64,000 bases of DNA, from NCBI GenBank assembly GCA_948146395.1, contig OX411544.1, positions 38,162,630-38,226,629 on the forward strand. The letters run 5' to 3'. The notes beneath the pieces are model-generated. The model worked only from the letters and a program-made list of their open reading frames with translations. It made no database searches and was not told the DNA's origin. The stretch's first letter is position 1, and each line of letters opens with the position of its first letter. Origin of the DNA: Fragum whitleyi. Taxonomy: Eukaryota; Mollusca; Bivalvia; Cardiida; Cardiidae. Made by a program: the position numbers and the translations under genes. Below, piece by piece: positions 1 through 10,289 of this stretch.

Positions 1-165
1 AGTTGTAAGGACTTGCTTCCCAATCAAAGAAAAATAAATAGATAAAAACCAAACAAAATTCTAAAATGGTCCAAATCTTAATGGTAGTTGAAGAAATTTC
101 AGGAATCTAAATTGAAAATCAAGCATCTTTTGGGTATTATGATTTTTTTAGGAATTAGATAAATT
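1..165 (+). repeat. Dispersed repeat, SINE-tail-like
   Basis: The stretch from about 50 to 160 matches 44977-45080 in the same orientation (shared words AACCAAACAAAATTCTAAA and GGGTAGTTGAAGAAATTT). At the second site it follows a tRNA-like head at 44766, so this is probably the 3' part of the same retroposon family with its head outside the window. No coding potential is visible. Confidence 0.5.
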
Positions 166-175
166 TTCTTATGTT

Positions 176-692
176 TTTCCCTCACCTGAGCAAGAAGTGC
201 TCAAGGTGAGCTATTGTGATCATCCATTGTCCGAAATTTCTGTAAACATCTTCTTAACCGGTGGAGCACCTAACAATGGATTCCTGATATATCTATTACC
301 AGTACAAACACCACATTCTTTCCTAGCCTCCAGCTGCTTTCTCACATAGGTCTACAATTATCAACCCATTGGTGAGAGACAAATATTTGGAAGGAATGAG
401 TGCCGCTGTCGGGGATCGAACTCGCGAACTCTAGATTGACAGTCCGACGCGCTACCAACTGCGCTATGACGGCGGCTCTGAAACCAGAAGGCAGACAGCT
501 TTCATAATTAATATGTAGGATCATCTAGTGGACCTCTACCAAGTTTGTTCATATCAAGACCCTTGGGTCATATTTGGGCTCAATTCAGGCGCAACCCTTT
601 TTACATAAAATCAAATAGCAAAAATCTTTAAAAATCTTTTCTGAAACCAACAGGTAGACAGCTTTCATATTTGGTATGTAGCATCATCTAGT
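176..692 (+). mobile_element. Helentron-like short element (CTCACCTGAG family), left piece
   Basis: It begins with CTCACCTGAGC, pairing with GTGCTCAAGGTGAG to form the terminal hairpin seen in the other family members. The body (CTACCAAGTTTGTTCATATC, GCAGACAGCTTTCATA) is the ~165-bp unit that is tandem at 62.1-62.9 kb. A SINE (260-478) sits inside it. At 692 the body stops in the word CATCTAGT and resumes at 9946 with TAGTGGGCCTCTACC, so a 9.25-kb insertion splits it. The 3' hairpin end is missing. Confidence 0.7.
260..478 (-). mobile_element. tRNA-derived SINE, 3' end short
   Basis: Read on the minus strand it opens with a tRNA-like head: an A box resembling TAGCGCAGTTGGTAGCG and a B box GAGTTCGATCC inside a folded GCCGCCGTC...GACAGCGGC acceptor-like frame. 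The body (AATTGTAGACCTATGTGAGA...GGTGCTCC) recurs at 6518, 15632, 21904, 47463 and 49976. It lies inside the element at 176, between AACATCTTCTT and CTGAAACCAGAAGG. The last ~45 bases of the family tail are absent. A V-SINE/RUDI-type assignment is possible but unverified. Confidence 0.75.
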
Positions 693-717
693 CGCGGGGG
701 GTGATGTCCATAATCGG

Positions 718-1498
718 AGCCACTGACTCCGCTTTCAAAATCATGTGTGAAACTTCCGCTCCACGTGCGTCTCCGATTATGTAGATGTAAACATTTCATT
801 TTTGGACTGAAAAAATGGGATCGGTGTCGGAACTTCCTCATTTATATCGGATTTAATCCATTAATCAATAAAAAGTCGAATGCTATTCGACCAGTTATAC
901 ATTTTGCCACGTTAACATACTCAAGAACTGTAAAAACGCTCGCTGGTTTTTGTTAAAAATGATTTCTTCTCAGAGCAATCTTGAGCCAGGAATATCAAAA
1001 CACGTGGTTTTACATCCAAAATGCAATATTCTGGACAAGATAAATAACGTATACTATTGTTTTCAGTATGCACGAGTTTAACAAAACAACCACAATACTC
1101 TACCCCAATATACTTGCCTACAATATGAGATAAATCAAATAAAATAGTTTGGTTCCGATTATGTGGATTGGCTCTGATTATGTATCCTGGCTCTGAAGTT
1201 GTGGAGTGTCTTATTCTTCTTCCCTAACCTCCTTCGATATGAAGTTTAAGCTGGTTTCATGGTGCGACTTTTCTCGTCATTCCACGACGCATGTTGTCTA
1301 TGTTACGTCTCACCTCATCGTGCTTACTTTTATTATAAAATTCCGGTGACTAGACAGTCAGCTACATTAATTTTACTGAAAACCGTAGGCGTACAAGAGA
1401 ATTGTATGACCATTAGTTAGAATAGAATTTGAAAAGAGATGAAAATTTCTACGGAACCTGCCAATAGTTTGCCATGATTATCATACTTCGCACGTTTA
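718..1498 (+). repeat. Left arm of large inverted repeat
   Basis: It matches the reverse complement of 9177-9945 almost throughout, from CTCCGCTTTCAAAATCA near the outer end to ACTTCGCACGTT at the inner end. Landmarks in both arms are CCTAACCTCCTTCGATATGA and CATTCCACGACGCATGTTG. The arms differ by scattered substitutions and short indels, so they are not recent copies. The short ORFs in the arms are not conserved as proteins. Confidence 0.85.
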
Positions 1499-1534
1499 GC
1501 GTTCCTGTTAAACAACGTCACAACTGTCGCTCTT

Positions 1535-1539
1535 TCAAC
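1535..1539. repeat. Target-site duplication of the LTR element (left)
   Basis: TCAAC stands immediately before the left LTR and again at 6140-6144 immediately after the right LTR. A perfect 5-bp duplication fits Ty3/Gypsy integration. Confidence 0.95.
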
Positions 1540-1746
1540 TGTTGTGTTCCAAAGGATGCAATAAATAACGATGGATAAAGTTATATAGCATTTATTTCCA
1601 GACATCCCGCATCTTGCATGTACCTTCAACATGTGACAATTCGCATGTGTTTCCCCACCTTAGGGCGGACATGACGTAGCCTCCAAATAAACATTAGACT
1701 AGAAGCTTTGCTTTACTTAAGCATAGACTGGCATACATACACTACA
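1540..1746 (-). repeat. 3' LTR
   Basis: A 207-bp long terminal repeat whose plus-strand text begins TGTTGTGTTCC and ends CATACACTACA. I find no difference from 5933-6139. An ATG-led reading frame runs out of it in both copies, which is why a longer apparent start of the polyprotein exists inside the LTR. Confidence 0.95.
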
Positions 1747-1761
1747 TCCCTTCCTTCTTCA
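1747..1761 (-). other. Polypurine tract
   Basis: Directly upstream of the 3' LTR on the minus strand the sequence is GAAGAAGGAAGGGA. This is the expected purine run priming plus-strand DNA synthesis. Confidence 0.85.
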
Positions 1762-1891
1762 GAATAAATCATGTACACAGAAGAACCAAGAGATGAAGAA
1801 TAATAATTTTCAAAGTAAAATGAGTTCAGTAAATTCCTTGAAATTCTACAGTTATAATTGACCACAATTATCAACCTATTAAGTTTTAACC

Positions 1892-4800
1892 TTATTTTGT
1901 TAGCACATAATCTTTAAACCGAACTGGTGGTTTTTTCAATCTTACTGGTCGTGAAGGTTTTTCTACCTCACTGTTAATGCTCTCCGTCCAAGAATCATTA
2001 AGATTGGATTGAAATGGATCCAAACTTGATGTTTCTTGACCTGATAATTCACTACTTCTTTCACTACTGAAATTTGACTGATTTGCAAATTTCTTCAAAT
2101 GAGTAACATTTCTTTTATAATTAATACCCTGCTTAGACTGCACAACAACACTATTACCTAATTTGTCAATAACTGTATAAGGCTCTTGTTCATACCTAGT
2201 GCTCAGTTTATTTTCCTTATTTTGACGCATTAAGACCTTGTCACCTTCTTGCAAATTGGACTCTTGTGCATTTCTCTTTTTGTCACAATATACTTTTCCT
2301 TTTTCTTTTTGCTCTGAATCTCTATCTCTAGCAATAAGATCTAAAACTGATGAATTGTACGTATCTAGACTAGGAATCTTTGTCCTTATTTCTCTACCAA
2401 ATAATAATTTGGAAGGACTTACACCTGTTACAGTATGAGGTGTACTGCGATACATCATGAGAAAAGTATTTAGATCGTCACGCCAATCCTTCTTTTGACT
2501 GTGGGCGATCCGAATCCTTTTCAAAATTGATCTATTTTGTCGTTCTACTTGCCCATTAGCTTGAGGCCATAATGGGGTGGAATGAAATTGCTTAATACCA
2601 TTTTCTCTTGCAAAATTTCTGAAATGTTCACTGATGAACTGTGGACCATTATCAGTCTGCACAGATTCTGGAAATCCATGAATAGAAAATATTCTCAATA
2701 ATGCTTTTGTAACACTTTCAGAACTAGTAGATTTCAAAATTATAATTTCTAGCCATCTACTATAATAATCACTTAAAACTAACAATGTTTCCCCAGACGG
2801 TAATGGACCTAGCAAATCTATACCTACATGTTGCCATGGTGATGATGGTAATTCTGTATAATGCATGGGTTCTGGTCTACTTTGCTCAGAAACAAGTTGA
2901 CACCCCTGGCATGAATTACAGAATTTCTCAATACTCTTATCAATATTAGGCCACCAAACTTTAGTTCTGATTCTCTGTTTCATACTAACAATACCCGGAT
3001 GGCCTTCATGAGCAAGTTCAAGGATTTGTTGTCCCAAACTGCGAGGAACCACTATTCTTGAACCTCTCAGGACTAACATCCCTATGCAACATAGTTCATT
3101 CTTTAATGGTAAATACTCTTTAAAAGCACATTTGAACCATTGACCGTCTAGCAAACGCTGTCTAATTTCTATCATTTCTATATCTTTCTCAGATTCTAAT
3201 TCTATCTGTTTTGTAGTTAAAGCTACCGGAGTTGCCTCCCTTGCAATGAAATGAACATAATCCTCTGAATTGCTTGACAATGAAGTGCTTTCAGCTCTTT
3301 TGACCTTGGATAATAACCTTGACAATGGATCAGCTATGTTCTGGTCACCCGGCACATACTTTACTGTATAATCATAAGGCTGTAAGCGCAAAACCCACCT
3401 CTCAATGCGAGCAGAAGGTTTCGACCTAACAGAATATATGCACTCCAAAGGTTTATGATCAGTAAGAATCTGAAATTTCAAGCCATAGACATACATGTGA
3501 AATCTTTCACAACCCCAAACTATACCAAGAGCTTCTTTCTCTGTCTGAGAATACCGTTGCTCTACCTCAGTTAACGCTCTACTTGCGTAACTTATTACAC
3601 GAAAACCATCGCTCTGCTTTTGAATCAAAACTGCTGCTATTCCTACTGGACTAGCATCAGTAACAATTTGAGTTAATGCATTCTTGTCAAAATAACCCAA
3701 GCATTGTGTACTACTTAAACATTGTTTCAATTTTTCAAAGGACTCTTTTTCCTTTTCTCCCCATGAAAAAGGAACATTTTTCTTTGTAAGATTCCGGAGT
3801 GGTTCATTGATAGTAGCTAGATTCGGAATAAATCTTGCACTAAAATTGACCAATCCAAGGAAACTTTTCACTTCACTAGCATTTTTCGGTTCTTCTGCAT
3901 CTTGAATTGCTTGAACTTTGACCTCAGCTGGTCCTATGCCTTTTTCAGACAAAACATGACCCATGAATACAATTTTATTCATTCTAAATTGACATTTATC
4001 TGGGTTCAAAGTAAAACCACAATCTCTCAACTTGCAAATCACTCTATGTAGCCTCTCATCATGCTCCTTCTCATTCTCTCCGTACACTACAATATCATCC
4101 ATTATATTCTGTACTCCCTCACAATCCTGCAAAATAGAACTCAAAACTTTCTGATATAATTCAGATGCACAACTTACACCAAAAATAAGACGTTTGTAAC
4201 GAAACAAACCCTTATGCGTGATAAAAGTTGTGATATCTCTAGACTCAGGGTGTAATTCTATTTGATGATAAGCCCATTTTATATCAATTTTACTAAACAC
4301 ACTGCTCTTATTCATATCTTGCAGAACTTCATCAATAGTAGGAATTACAAATCTTTCCCTAACAACAGCTTGATTTGCTACTCTCATATCAATACATAAT
4401 CTAATATCTTTTTTCTTTGGCAGAATTACAACTGGTGATATCCAGGAACTAGGGCCATCTGTTTTCTCGATAATGTCAAGTTTCTCAAGTTCAATCAATT
4501 TTTTCTCCAAAGCGTCTCTTACCCCGAATGGAATTCTGCGTATTGGTTGCGCGACAGGTTTAACACTTTCATTAATGGGTATTTTCAATTGATAATTCTT
4601 TAATTTACCTACACCACTGAAACACTCAGGATATTTCTTAAAGATATAAGATTTGAAATCATTGACGGACGCGGATTCCACTGAATTCACTGATGAAATA
4701 GGACCAACGTGGAGTAAGTTCAACTTTGTCGCTGTATCATGACCTAAAAGTGTTTGTCCTTTCCCTTCGATCACTATGAACTCAGCATCGACCTCCTTAT

Positions 4801-5890
4801 TTTGGAATCGTACCATGGTTTTAAATGTACCTGCAACAGGAAGTGGCGTTGAACTACCATAAGCATAAAGTAATTTGTCTTCTTTCTTTGAAGAGCAGGT
4901 GATTCCAGCCTTTTTCAGGAATTCCCATTGGTTCCGATCTGTAACGTTGCAGCTTGCTCCCGAATCGATCAATACATTAGATAATATGCCCCCGATCTGA
5001 ATGTTTACTTTGACTCCATTTGAGTTAGAGTCAACTGAATTAATAATGAAAGCGTGCATTGTCTCTGGTGCATCAACACTTCTGACTAATCTACCAGTGT
5101 TTGAATCTCGTAGTTTCTTTCGGCAACATCTCTCGAAATGATTAGCCCCTTTACAGTAGTTACATTCTTGACCCAATGCTCTACAGTTTTTGTCTTTAGA
5201 TTTGTGACCTTCCTTTCCACAAGAATAACATTTCACGATGGGCGTTTTCTTAGATTTCTGTGGTTTCTTAGGCTTAAAAGTCACTTTGTTAACTACCGCC
5301 TGTTTATGTTCTGGTTTTACTGCTGGTACAGTTTGTTCTATCTCTGTAGCCTGCATTTCGGACATTTCAATAGAACGTGCTATTTCTCTTACTTGTTGTA
5401 AAGTCAAACCCCTACCTTTTTCAAGTAGTTTTCTCCTTAGATGGTGAGAAAGGCATTTTTCAATCACTTGATCCCTTATTTGCTCCATCTGCGCCTCTGC
5501 ATTACCAAATTCACAAGTTTCGGCTTTACTTCGTAACCTTGTAATGAATTGTTCAACTGTCTCATTAGGGCCTTGGCACATACTCCTGAATACGTGGCGT
5601 TCATACGGAATGTTCACCTCTGGCGAGAAATATTTAGTCAAAGCATCCACTGTTTGTGCGTATACATTGTCCCCTTCACCGTCTGGAAGTGTGAAAAAAA
5701 TATCCTGTACCTGAATTCCTCCTACGTGGAGCAATAATGCCTTCTTTTGATCATTATTCCTGATACCTTTTCCCCCAGCATAGATTTCAAACGATCTCAG
5801 CCATCTTCTCCATCTCGGACCCATGTTGGCTGTTTCTGTGCAATCAAAATTAATGATTGATGGAACATCATTCAGCGAAACTGCTGCCAT
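1892..5890 (-). CDS. Gag-Pol polyprotein of the LTR element
   Basis: The ORF encodes 1332 aa if it starts at the ATG at 5890 (MAAVSLND), just inside the 5' LTR. An upstream in-frame ATG at 6025 lies within the LTR and is less likely. Domains in order are: Gag (about 1-215); two CCHC zinc knuckles from C221, the first with an unusual six-residue H-to-C gap and the second canonical; aspartic protease with DSG at D309; reverse transcriptase with IMDD at 596-599; RNase H with TDAS near D745; integrase zinc domain H961, H965, C991, C994; and a catalytic triad D1025, D1080, E1116 (D,D-35-E). No chromodomain is visible. Gag and Pol are in one frame without a shift. All catalytic residues are present and no stop interrupts, so the protein could be functional. 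Length and plan resemble Steamer-like elements of clams as I recall them. Confidence 0.93.
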   Translation of the reverse strand: MAAVSLNDVPSIINFDCTETANMGPRWRRWLRSFEIYAGGKGIRNNDQKKALLLHVGGIQVQDIFFTLPDGEGDNVYAQTVDALTKYFSPEVNIPYERHVFRSMCQGPNETVEQFITRLRSKAETCEFGNAEAQMEQIRDQVIEKCLSHHLRRKLLEKGRGLTLQQVREIARSIEMSEMQATEIEQTVPAVKPEHKQAVVNKVTFKPKKPQKSKKTPIVKCYSCGKEGHKSKDKNCRALGQECNYCKGANHFERCCRKKLRDSNTGRLVRSVDAPETMHAFIINSVDSNSNGVKVNIQIGGILSNVLIDSGASCNVTDRNQWEFLKKAGITCSSKKEDKLLYAYGSSTPLPVAGTFKTMVRFQNKEVDAEFIVIEGKGQTLLGHDTATKLNLLHVGPISSVNSVESASVNDFKSYIFKKYPECFSGVGKLKNYQLKIPINESVKPVAQPIRRIPFGVRDALEKKLIELEKLDIIEKTDGPSSWISPVVILPKKKDIRLCIDMRVANQAVVRERFVIPTIDEVLQDMNKSSVFSKIDIKWAYHQIELHPESRDITTFITHKGLFRYKRLIFGVSCASELYQKVLSSILQDCEGVQNIMDDIVVYGENEKEHDERLHRVICKLRDCGFTLNPDKCQFRMNKIVFMGHVLSEKGIGPAEVKVQAIQDAEEPKNASEVKSFLGLVNFSARFIPNLATINEPLRNLTKKNVPFSWGEKEKESFEKLKQCLSSTQCLGYFDKNALTQIVTDASPVGIAAVLIQKQSDGFRVISYASRALTEVEQRYSQTEKEALGIVWGCERFHMYVYGLKFQILTDHKPLECIYSVRSKPSARIERWVLRLQPYDYTVKYVPGDQNIADPLSRLLSKVKRAESTSLSSNSEDYVHFIAREATPVALTTKQIELESEKDIEMIEIRQRLLDGQWFKCAFKEYLPLKNELCCIGMLVLRGSRIVVPRSLGQQILELAHEGHPGIVSMKQRIRTKVWWPNIDKSIEKFCNSCQGCQLVSEQSRPEPMHYTELPSSPWQHVGIDLLGPLPSGETLLVLSDYYSRWLEIIILKSTSSESVTKALLRIFSIHGFPESVQTDNGPQFISEHFRNFARENGIKQFHSTPLWPQANGQVERQNRSILKRIRIAHSQKKDWRDDLNTFLMMYRSTPHTVTGVSPSKLLFGREIRTKIPSLDTYNSSVLDLIARDRDSEQKEKGKVYCDKKRNAQESNLQEGDKVLMRQNKENKLSTRYEQEPYTVIDKLGNSVVVQSKQGINYKRNVTHLKKFANQSNFSSERSSELSGQETSSLDPFQSNLNDSWTESINSEVEKPSRPVRLKKPPVRFKDYVLTK

Positions 5891-5911
5891 TCTGTCCCCC
5901 GAGTTCGTTTG

Positions 5912-5929
5912 TTGATATCCTCGTCGCCA
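5912..5929 (-). other. Primer-binding site
   Basis: Three to four bases inside the 5' LTR the minus strand reads TGGCGACGAGGATATC. TGG at this place is the usual complement of a tRNA CCA end. The tRNA species was not identified. Confidence 0.6.
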
Positions 5930-5932
5930 AAA

Positions 5933-6139
5933 TGTTGTGTTCCAAAGGATGCAATAAATAACGATGGATAAAGTTATATAGCATTTATTTCCAGACATCC
6001 CGCATCTTGCATGTACCTTCAACATGTGACAATTCGCATGTGTTTCCCCACCTTAGGGCGGACATGACGTAGCCTCCAAATAAACATTAGACTAGAAGCT
6101 TTGCTTTACTTAAGCATAGACTGGCATACATACACTACA
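5933..6139 (-). repeat. 5' LTR
   Basis: This is the 207-bp partner of 1540-1746 with no visible substitution. It is followed by the TCAAC target duplication at 6140-6144. It should carry the element's promoter; no clear TATA box was assigned. Confidence 0.95.
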
Positions 6140-6354
6140 TCAACGTCGATAATTCCATGAAATTTAATCAGGTAATATAGCGAGTGGTATCAAACAAATT
6201 GTCACAAAGTTCGCGCTCGGATTCAAAGTTTTAAGAAATCAGATTTATATATCTTACAAAAAAGGAAACAATGATCCTTAAAACGTCCGTTTTTATGTCT
6301 CTCGTACCATTTAGTTCGGAATTTAGGAAAGTTTTAAACATATGTTTGAATTCC

Positions 6355-7137
6355 GATTATTGCATTAAATGTATGTGTTCGGGTCGTTAATGGCATACGT
6401 TAACCGACAAAACCAGGGCGTTAAAATGAGAAAACGTGCATTAATAAGTAAATGCACGTGCCGTTAACGCCCTGTTTTCTTTTACTTAAATATCCTCGGT
6501 CTAGCCCTATACACTGTTGACTGGTGTTTTACGCCGCTTTCAACATTTTTCAGTTATATCGCGGCGGCTGGAGCACCTAACAATGAATTCCTGGTATTTC
6601 TCTCACCAGTACAAGCATCACATCCTTTCCTTGCCTCCAGCTGCTATCTCACATAGGTCTACGATTATCAACCCATTGGTGAGAGACAAATAATCGGAAA
6701 GAATGAGTACCATCGTCGGGAATCGAACCCGGGAGCCTATACACTGTATCAGTTCCTTTGTTCCCATTAATATATAGCATAAATAAAAAAACGTCGATTC
6801 TATTCCCGCGTTAATTTTTATGACGTCATTGATTTACCAAGCAACGTCGGTTTAAACAAATGTGACGGCGAAATGCAAAAAGCAATTTTTTCGACACATT
6901 ATCGGTTTTGGTGATATTTTTACAGCTAGTTCCTACGAATGAATTTACAATGTCTGTTAAAATGGATACTATAGTCTTTCTTTTTATGTAATAATAGCGT
7001 AAATTCACGTTTTTTAGGCGATAACATTTGCAGAGACCCTCAAAATGCTTTAACGACCTCGTGCTTCGCATTCGGGCGTTAAACCATTTTTCGGGTCTCT
7101 GCAAATGTTAACGCCCTCCAAAACGTGAATTAACCCT
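6355..7137 (+). repeat. Double-hairpin dispersed repeat, copy 1
   Basis: One of four copies (others near 17780, 22636 and 51216). It contains two self-complementary blocks. The first pairs AACCAGGGCGTTAA with TTAACGCCCTGTTT around an ATGCACG stem near 6415-6480. The second pairs TTCACGTTTTTTAGGCG...GCAGAGACCC with GGGTCTCTGCAAATGTTAAC...CACGTGAATT-like sequence across 7005-7130. A SINE (6518-6735) is inserted between the two hairpins here. No ORF is conserved between copies. Confidence 0.75.
6518..6735 (-). mobile_element. tRNA-derived SINE, 5'-truncated, with target duplication
   Basis: The 3' tail (GTTTTACGCCGCTTTCAACA in plus-strand text) and body of the same SINE as at 260 are complete. 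The tRNA-like head is cut just beyond its B box (AATCGAACCCGGG). CCTATACACTGT flanks it on both sides (6506-6517 and 6736-6747), and uninterrupted copies of the host repeat carry one such word. A 12-bp duplication with 5' truncation fits LINE-mediated retroposition. Confidence 0.85.
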
Positions 7138-7164
7138 ATATTAATGTCAGAATTAACTAAACTT

Positions 7165-7735
7165 AAACCAACTTCTAATCGGTCACTCAAATAAAGCACG
7201 GAAAGTAATGTTTAATAATGTTAAAGATGCAAGTGTATGATGCTTTCCGATAGCACATTCACTTGATAGATAGCAAAACCAAAATGCGTCAAAAATACTA
7301 CAGGGAAAGCAATTTTATTTGCATGAGAACATGGGTACCCTCAATTTCAAAATTAACATTGGTGGGTGGGGTAAATTTAACAAATTCACCTCATTTAAGC
7401 AAATGAAAAACTTAAACAACGTTTTCTTTAAATATTTCTATTCGGCTACCTTTAAGGCATCGAAAGCAAATTGATTTTTCAACAACATAACTGTATTTCT
7501 TCCACGGAAATTTTGAAAATTACCATCATTCTTCAAGTTTTGTTACTTTTTCAAAGTAGGGTTGGTGTCTTCTTTTGTTTACTACAAGCGTTCCGTCGGT
7601 CCTTTTTACACAATTCTTTCACTAAAATCCTTAAAATTGATTTGTCTTTGGATGAACGTAATGTTCTATTCAATTCCGTTATTGTAAATGTGTGGAAAAG
7701 AGGAAAACATGCGGTGACCGATTAGAAGTTGGTTT
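7165..7735. mobile_element. 571-bp element with perfect terminal inverted repeats
   Basis: The ends are a perfect 22-bp inverted repeat, of which the inner 19 bases read CCAACTTCTAATCGGTCAC. No clean target duplication is visible (CTAAACTT on the left, CATTTACTT on the right). The interior has no credible ORF; an 84-aa frame at 7471 is not supported. It is a MITE-like non-autonomous DNA transposon of unknown superfamily. Confidence 0.7.
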
Positions 7736-9176
7736 CATTTACTTCATCTTAGGATTTGATTTTTGTCAACTTTCCAATGGGAAAGGAATTTATCTAAATT
7801 TATTCAAATTAAAAATTATTTAAGACAATGAAATAACGTACTTAGAAATGTCCCGGTCTGTTTGCGGTAAAGGGGTGCGTTTTATAAATGCGGTGTTAAG
7901 ATTTAAACAGAATTACATATGTATATAAATTTGACATTTAGCAAAACGGATCATATACAAGGGCGAAAATACGTATCATAATAGATCAAAATACATGTAT
8001 GTGACCATCATGATTTAATCAATATACAATCCATTACCTTCATGATGTCCGGGACGTCATTTTATGGAAAATTTTGAAACAGACAAAGAAAATGATTGTT
8101 CTTACATAGAGCAAAATGTGTTGTTTTAAAAACTCAAAATTGTCAGGTACAACAAGATATTTTTTTTAATCAAATATGAAATTTAAACAATTTTCGTAGA
8201 TCGTTTAGAAATAAGCTAAAAGTCTACCCTAAAAAATAATCGCGCTTGAAAACTTTTTCGTTTCGAAAAACATGAACGACATTGAATAACTATGTAGGAT
8301 TTTTAAACAAAATATACAAGGCATTAAAGTAAAATTCTTTAGATAATCAAAATGCAAAAAATATTGTATAGTGCGACATTTTATTGGCGGTATCGTTTGT
8401 CTTCATAAACATTGTACACGGAAAGTGTGTGATTTTTCTGTGAAATGGTTTATTTCTGTTGAGATGACTTAAAATATTGATGAATGGATTCTATGCGGTT
8501 TTTGTACATCAAGTTGAAATAAAAAATAGTTTCTAGCATTGTGTTAAAAAATAGTTTATGTGTAAGTAAAGGATATAACCGAATTGGGGTTTTCAGATGT
8601 TTCCTATACAAATTAAAACCGTGCGTTTTTGCGACGTCAGGTTGATATTTGAACACTCATCGACGCCCTCTTCATTCCAACTTTATGTACAAAACCATAT
8701 ATTTAAAGAATCCATAATGAAATATATATCAATATTTCTTCTACTAAAGGAAATAAACATCGTAATGTTGGTCTTAAAATTGTCCCATTGACGCGTTTTT
8801 TTTGTTTTTTTGTTTTTTTTTTGTTTTGTTTTGAACATCATGTCATTTTATAAGTAGTTCTTAAATATTTCACGATCAGGGAACCGTACAATATGGTTTC
8901 TCTTCGGTTAGGATTTTGCACTCAGTGGTTTCCGTATCACTGCTCTCGCGAGTATAGTATATTGAATGTGATATAAATAATATTTCTGTAATCTGTTAAC
9001 ATTTTTTACTTTTAATAACTTGCTTAATATTGTATATTTTTACAAATGACTGACGGAATATAGACTATTTTCGTTGCTTTTCCTCGAATTTTAATTGAAA
9101 ACCATCCATTATACTTTATTCATAAAAGGACGTCATTTGTCACAGTCGTGACCGCCAACTTTTGCCGTTACGGCTC
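7736..9176. other. Interior of the fold-back insertion, no gene seen
   Basis: AT-rich DNA without recognisable coding sequence. A weak inverted similarity joins about 8478-8518 and 8676-8720. A T-rich run with TTTTGTTTT words lies near 8798-8832. Confidence 0.5.
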
Positions 9177-9945
9177 AACGTGCGAAGTATAATAGGCAGG
9201 CCAAAACCACTGGCAGGCTCCGTAGAAATCTTAATCTCTTTTCAAATTCAATACTAAATGATAGCCGTATAATTATCTTGTACGTACATGTTCTAAGGAA
9301 TATCAATGTAGCTGAATGTCTAGTCACCGGAATTTTATAATAAAAGTAAACACGGTGAGGTGAGACGTAACATAGACAACATGCGTCGTGGAATGACGAG
9401 AAAAGTCGCACCGTGAAACCAGCAGAAACTTCATATCGAAGGAGGTTAGGGAAGAAGAATAAGACACTCCACAACTTCAGAGCCAGGATACATAATCAGA
9501 GCCAATTCACATAATCGGAACCAAATTATTTTCTTTGATGTCATATTGTAGGCAAGTCTATTGAGGTAGAGTATTGTGGTTGTTTTGTTAAACTCGTGCA
9601 TACTGAAAGCAATAGTATACGTTATTTATCTTGTTCAAAAAAATTACTTTTGGAGGTAAAACCATTAGTTTTGATATTCCTGGCTCAAGATTGCACTGAG
9701 AAGAAATCATTTTAACAAAAACCAACGAGCGTTTTTACAGTTCTTGAGAACGTTAACGTGGCAAAAAGTGTAACTGGTCGAATAGCATTCGATTTTTAAA
9801 TGATTAATGAATAAAATCCGATATAATGAGGAAGTTCCGACACCTATCCCATTTTTTCAGTCCAAAAATGAAATGTTTACATCTACATAATCGGAGACGC
9901 ACGTGGAGCGGAAGTTCCACACGTGATTTTGAAAGCGGAGCCGTG
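9177..9945 (-). repeat. Right arm of large inverted repeat
   Basis: This is the inverted partner of 718-1498. Its outer end reads ATTTTGAAAGCGGAGCC and is followed at 9946 by the resumed body of the Helentron-like element. A 99-aa minus-strand frame (9175-9474) falls inside the arm and has no counterpart intact in the left arm, so it is not taken as a gene. Confidence 0.85.
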
Positions 9946-10128
9946 TAGTGGGCCTCTACCAAGTTTGTTCATATCAGAACCCTGGGGTCATATTTTGGCT
10001 CCAACCGAGCACATCCATTTTAGCTCATATGAGCACAATGGGTGAAAATAGGACAATCTTCAAAAACCTTCTTCTCTGAAACCAGAAGGCAGACGGCTAA
10101 TCATACAAAATCACTGCACTCAATTTCT
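9946..10128 (+). mobile_element. Helentron-like element, right piece
   Basis: It continues the body interrupted at 692: CCTCTACCAAGTTTGTTCAT, the fragment CAGAACCCTGGGGTCA, and CTTCTTCTCTGAAACCAGAA. It stops near 10128 without the hairpin terminus, so the element is 3'-truncated. Confidence 0.65.
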
Positions 10129-10289
10129 GCTAAAACCCTGAATCTGATATAGGTTATGAACTTGGTAATTACTGTTGCAACGTCTATAACAACTGAGCAA
10201 GATTTTGATTAGGAGGGAACAATTCACATAATTGGCAACAAAGAAAGCCCAATAAATATTCGATGGGGCTCATACTCTGCCTTTAATGA

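Larger units (their letters stand above)
1540..6139 (-). mobile_element. Intact Ty3/Gypsy LTR retrotransposon, Mag/Steamer-like
   Basis: This is a complete 4.6-kb element read on the minus strand. It has two 207-bp LTRs (1540-1746 and 5933-6139) that look identical base for base, TG...CA ends, a TCAAC duplication, a primer-binding site, a polypurine tract and one uninterrupted Gag-Pol ORF. Identical LTRs point to very recent insertion. It lies inside the 9.25-kb fold-back insertion, making it the youngest layer of that nest. The clade call rests on the single ORF, short LTRs and absence of a chromodomain; it is inference without a phylogeny. Confidence 0.95.
693..9945. mobile_element. Large fold-back insertion with ~0.8-kb inverted arms
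   Basis: The segment interrupts a Helentron-like element, and TAGT stands at both junctions (689-692 and 9946-9949). Its two ends carry long inverted copies (718-1498 and 9177-9945). Without the nested LTR element it would be about 4.65 kb. The middle holds a hairpin repeat, a SINE and a 571-bp TIR element, and no transposase. The outer few bases of the two ends do not match, so the true termini are uncertain. It is probably a non-autonomous DNA transposon. Confidence 0.6.

Noticed and set aside
342..524. 60-aa minus-strand ORF (AVIAQLVARRTVNLEF)
   Set aside because: It is the translated tRNA-like head of the SINE at 260-478, a commonly mispredicted frame.
1417..1632. 71-aa minus-strand ORF
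   Set aside because: It starts inside the 3' LTR and runs out into flanking DNA. Its first residues equal those of the LTR-initiated extension of the polyprotein.
8478..8720. Inverted similarity (TGTACATCAAGTTGAA with TTCCAACTTTATGTACA)
   Set aside because: Arms are short and imperfect, with no target duplication or second copy in the window. Not enough to call an element.
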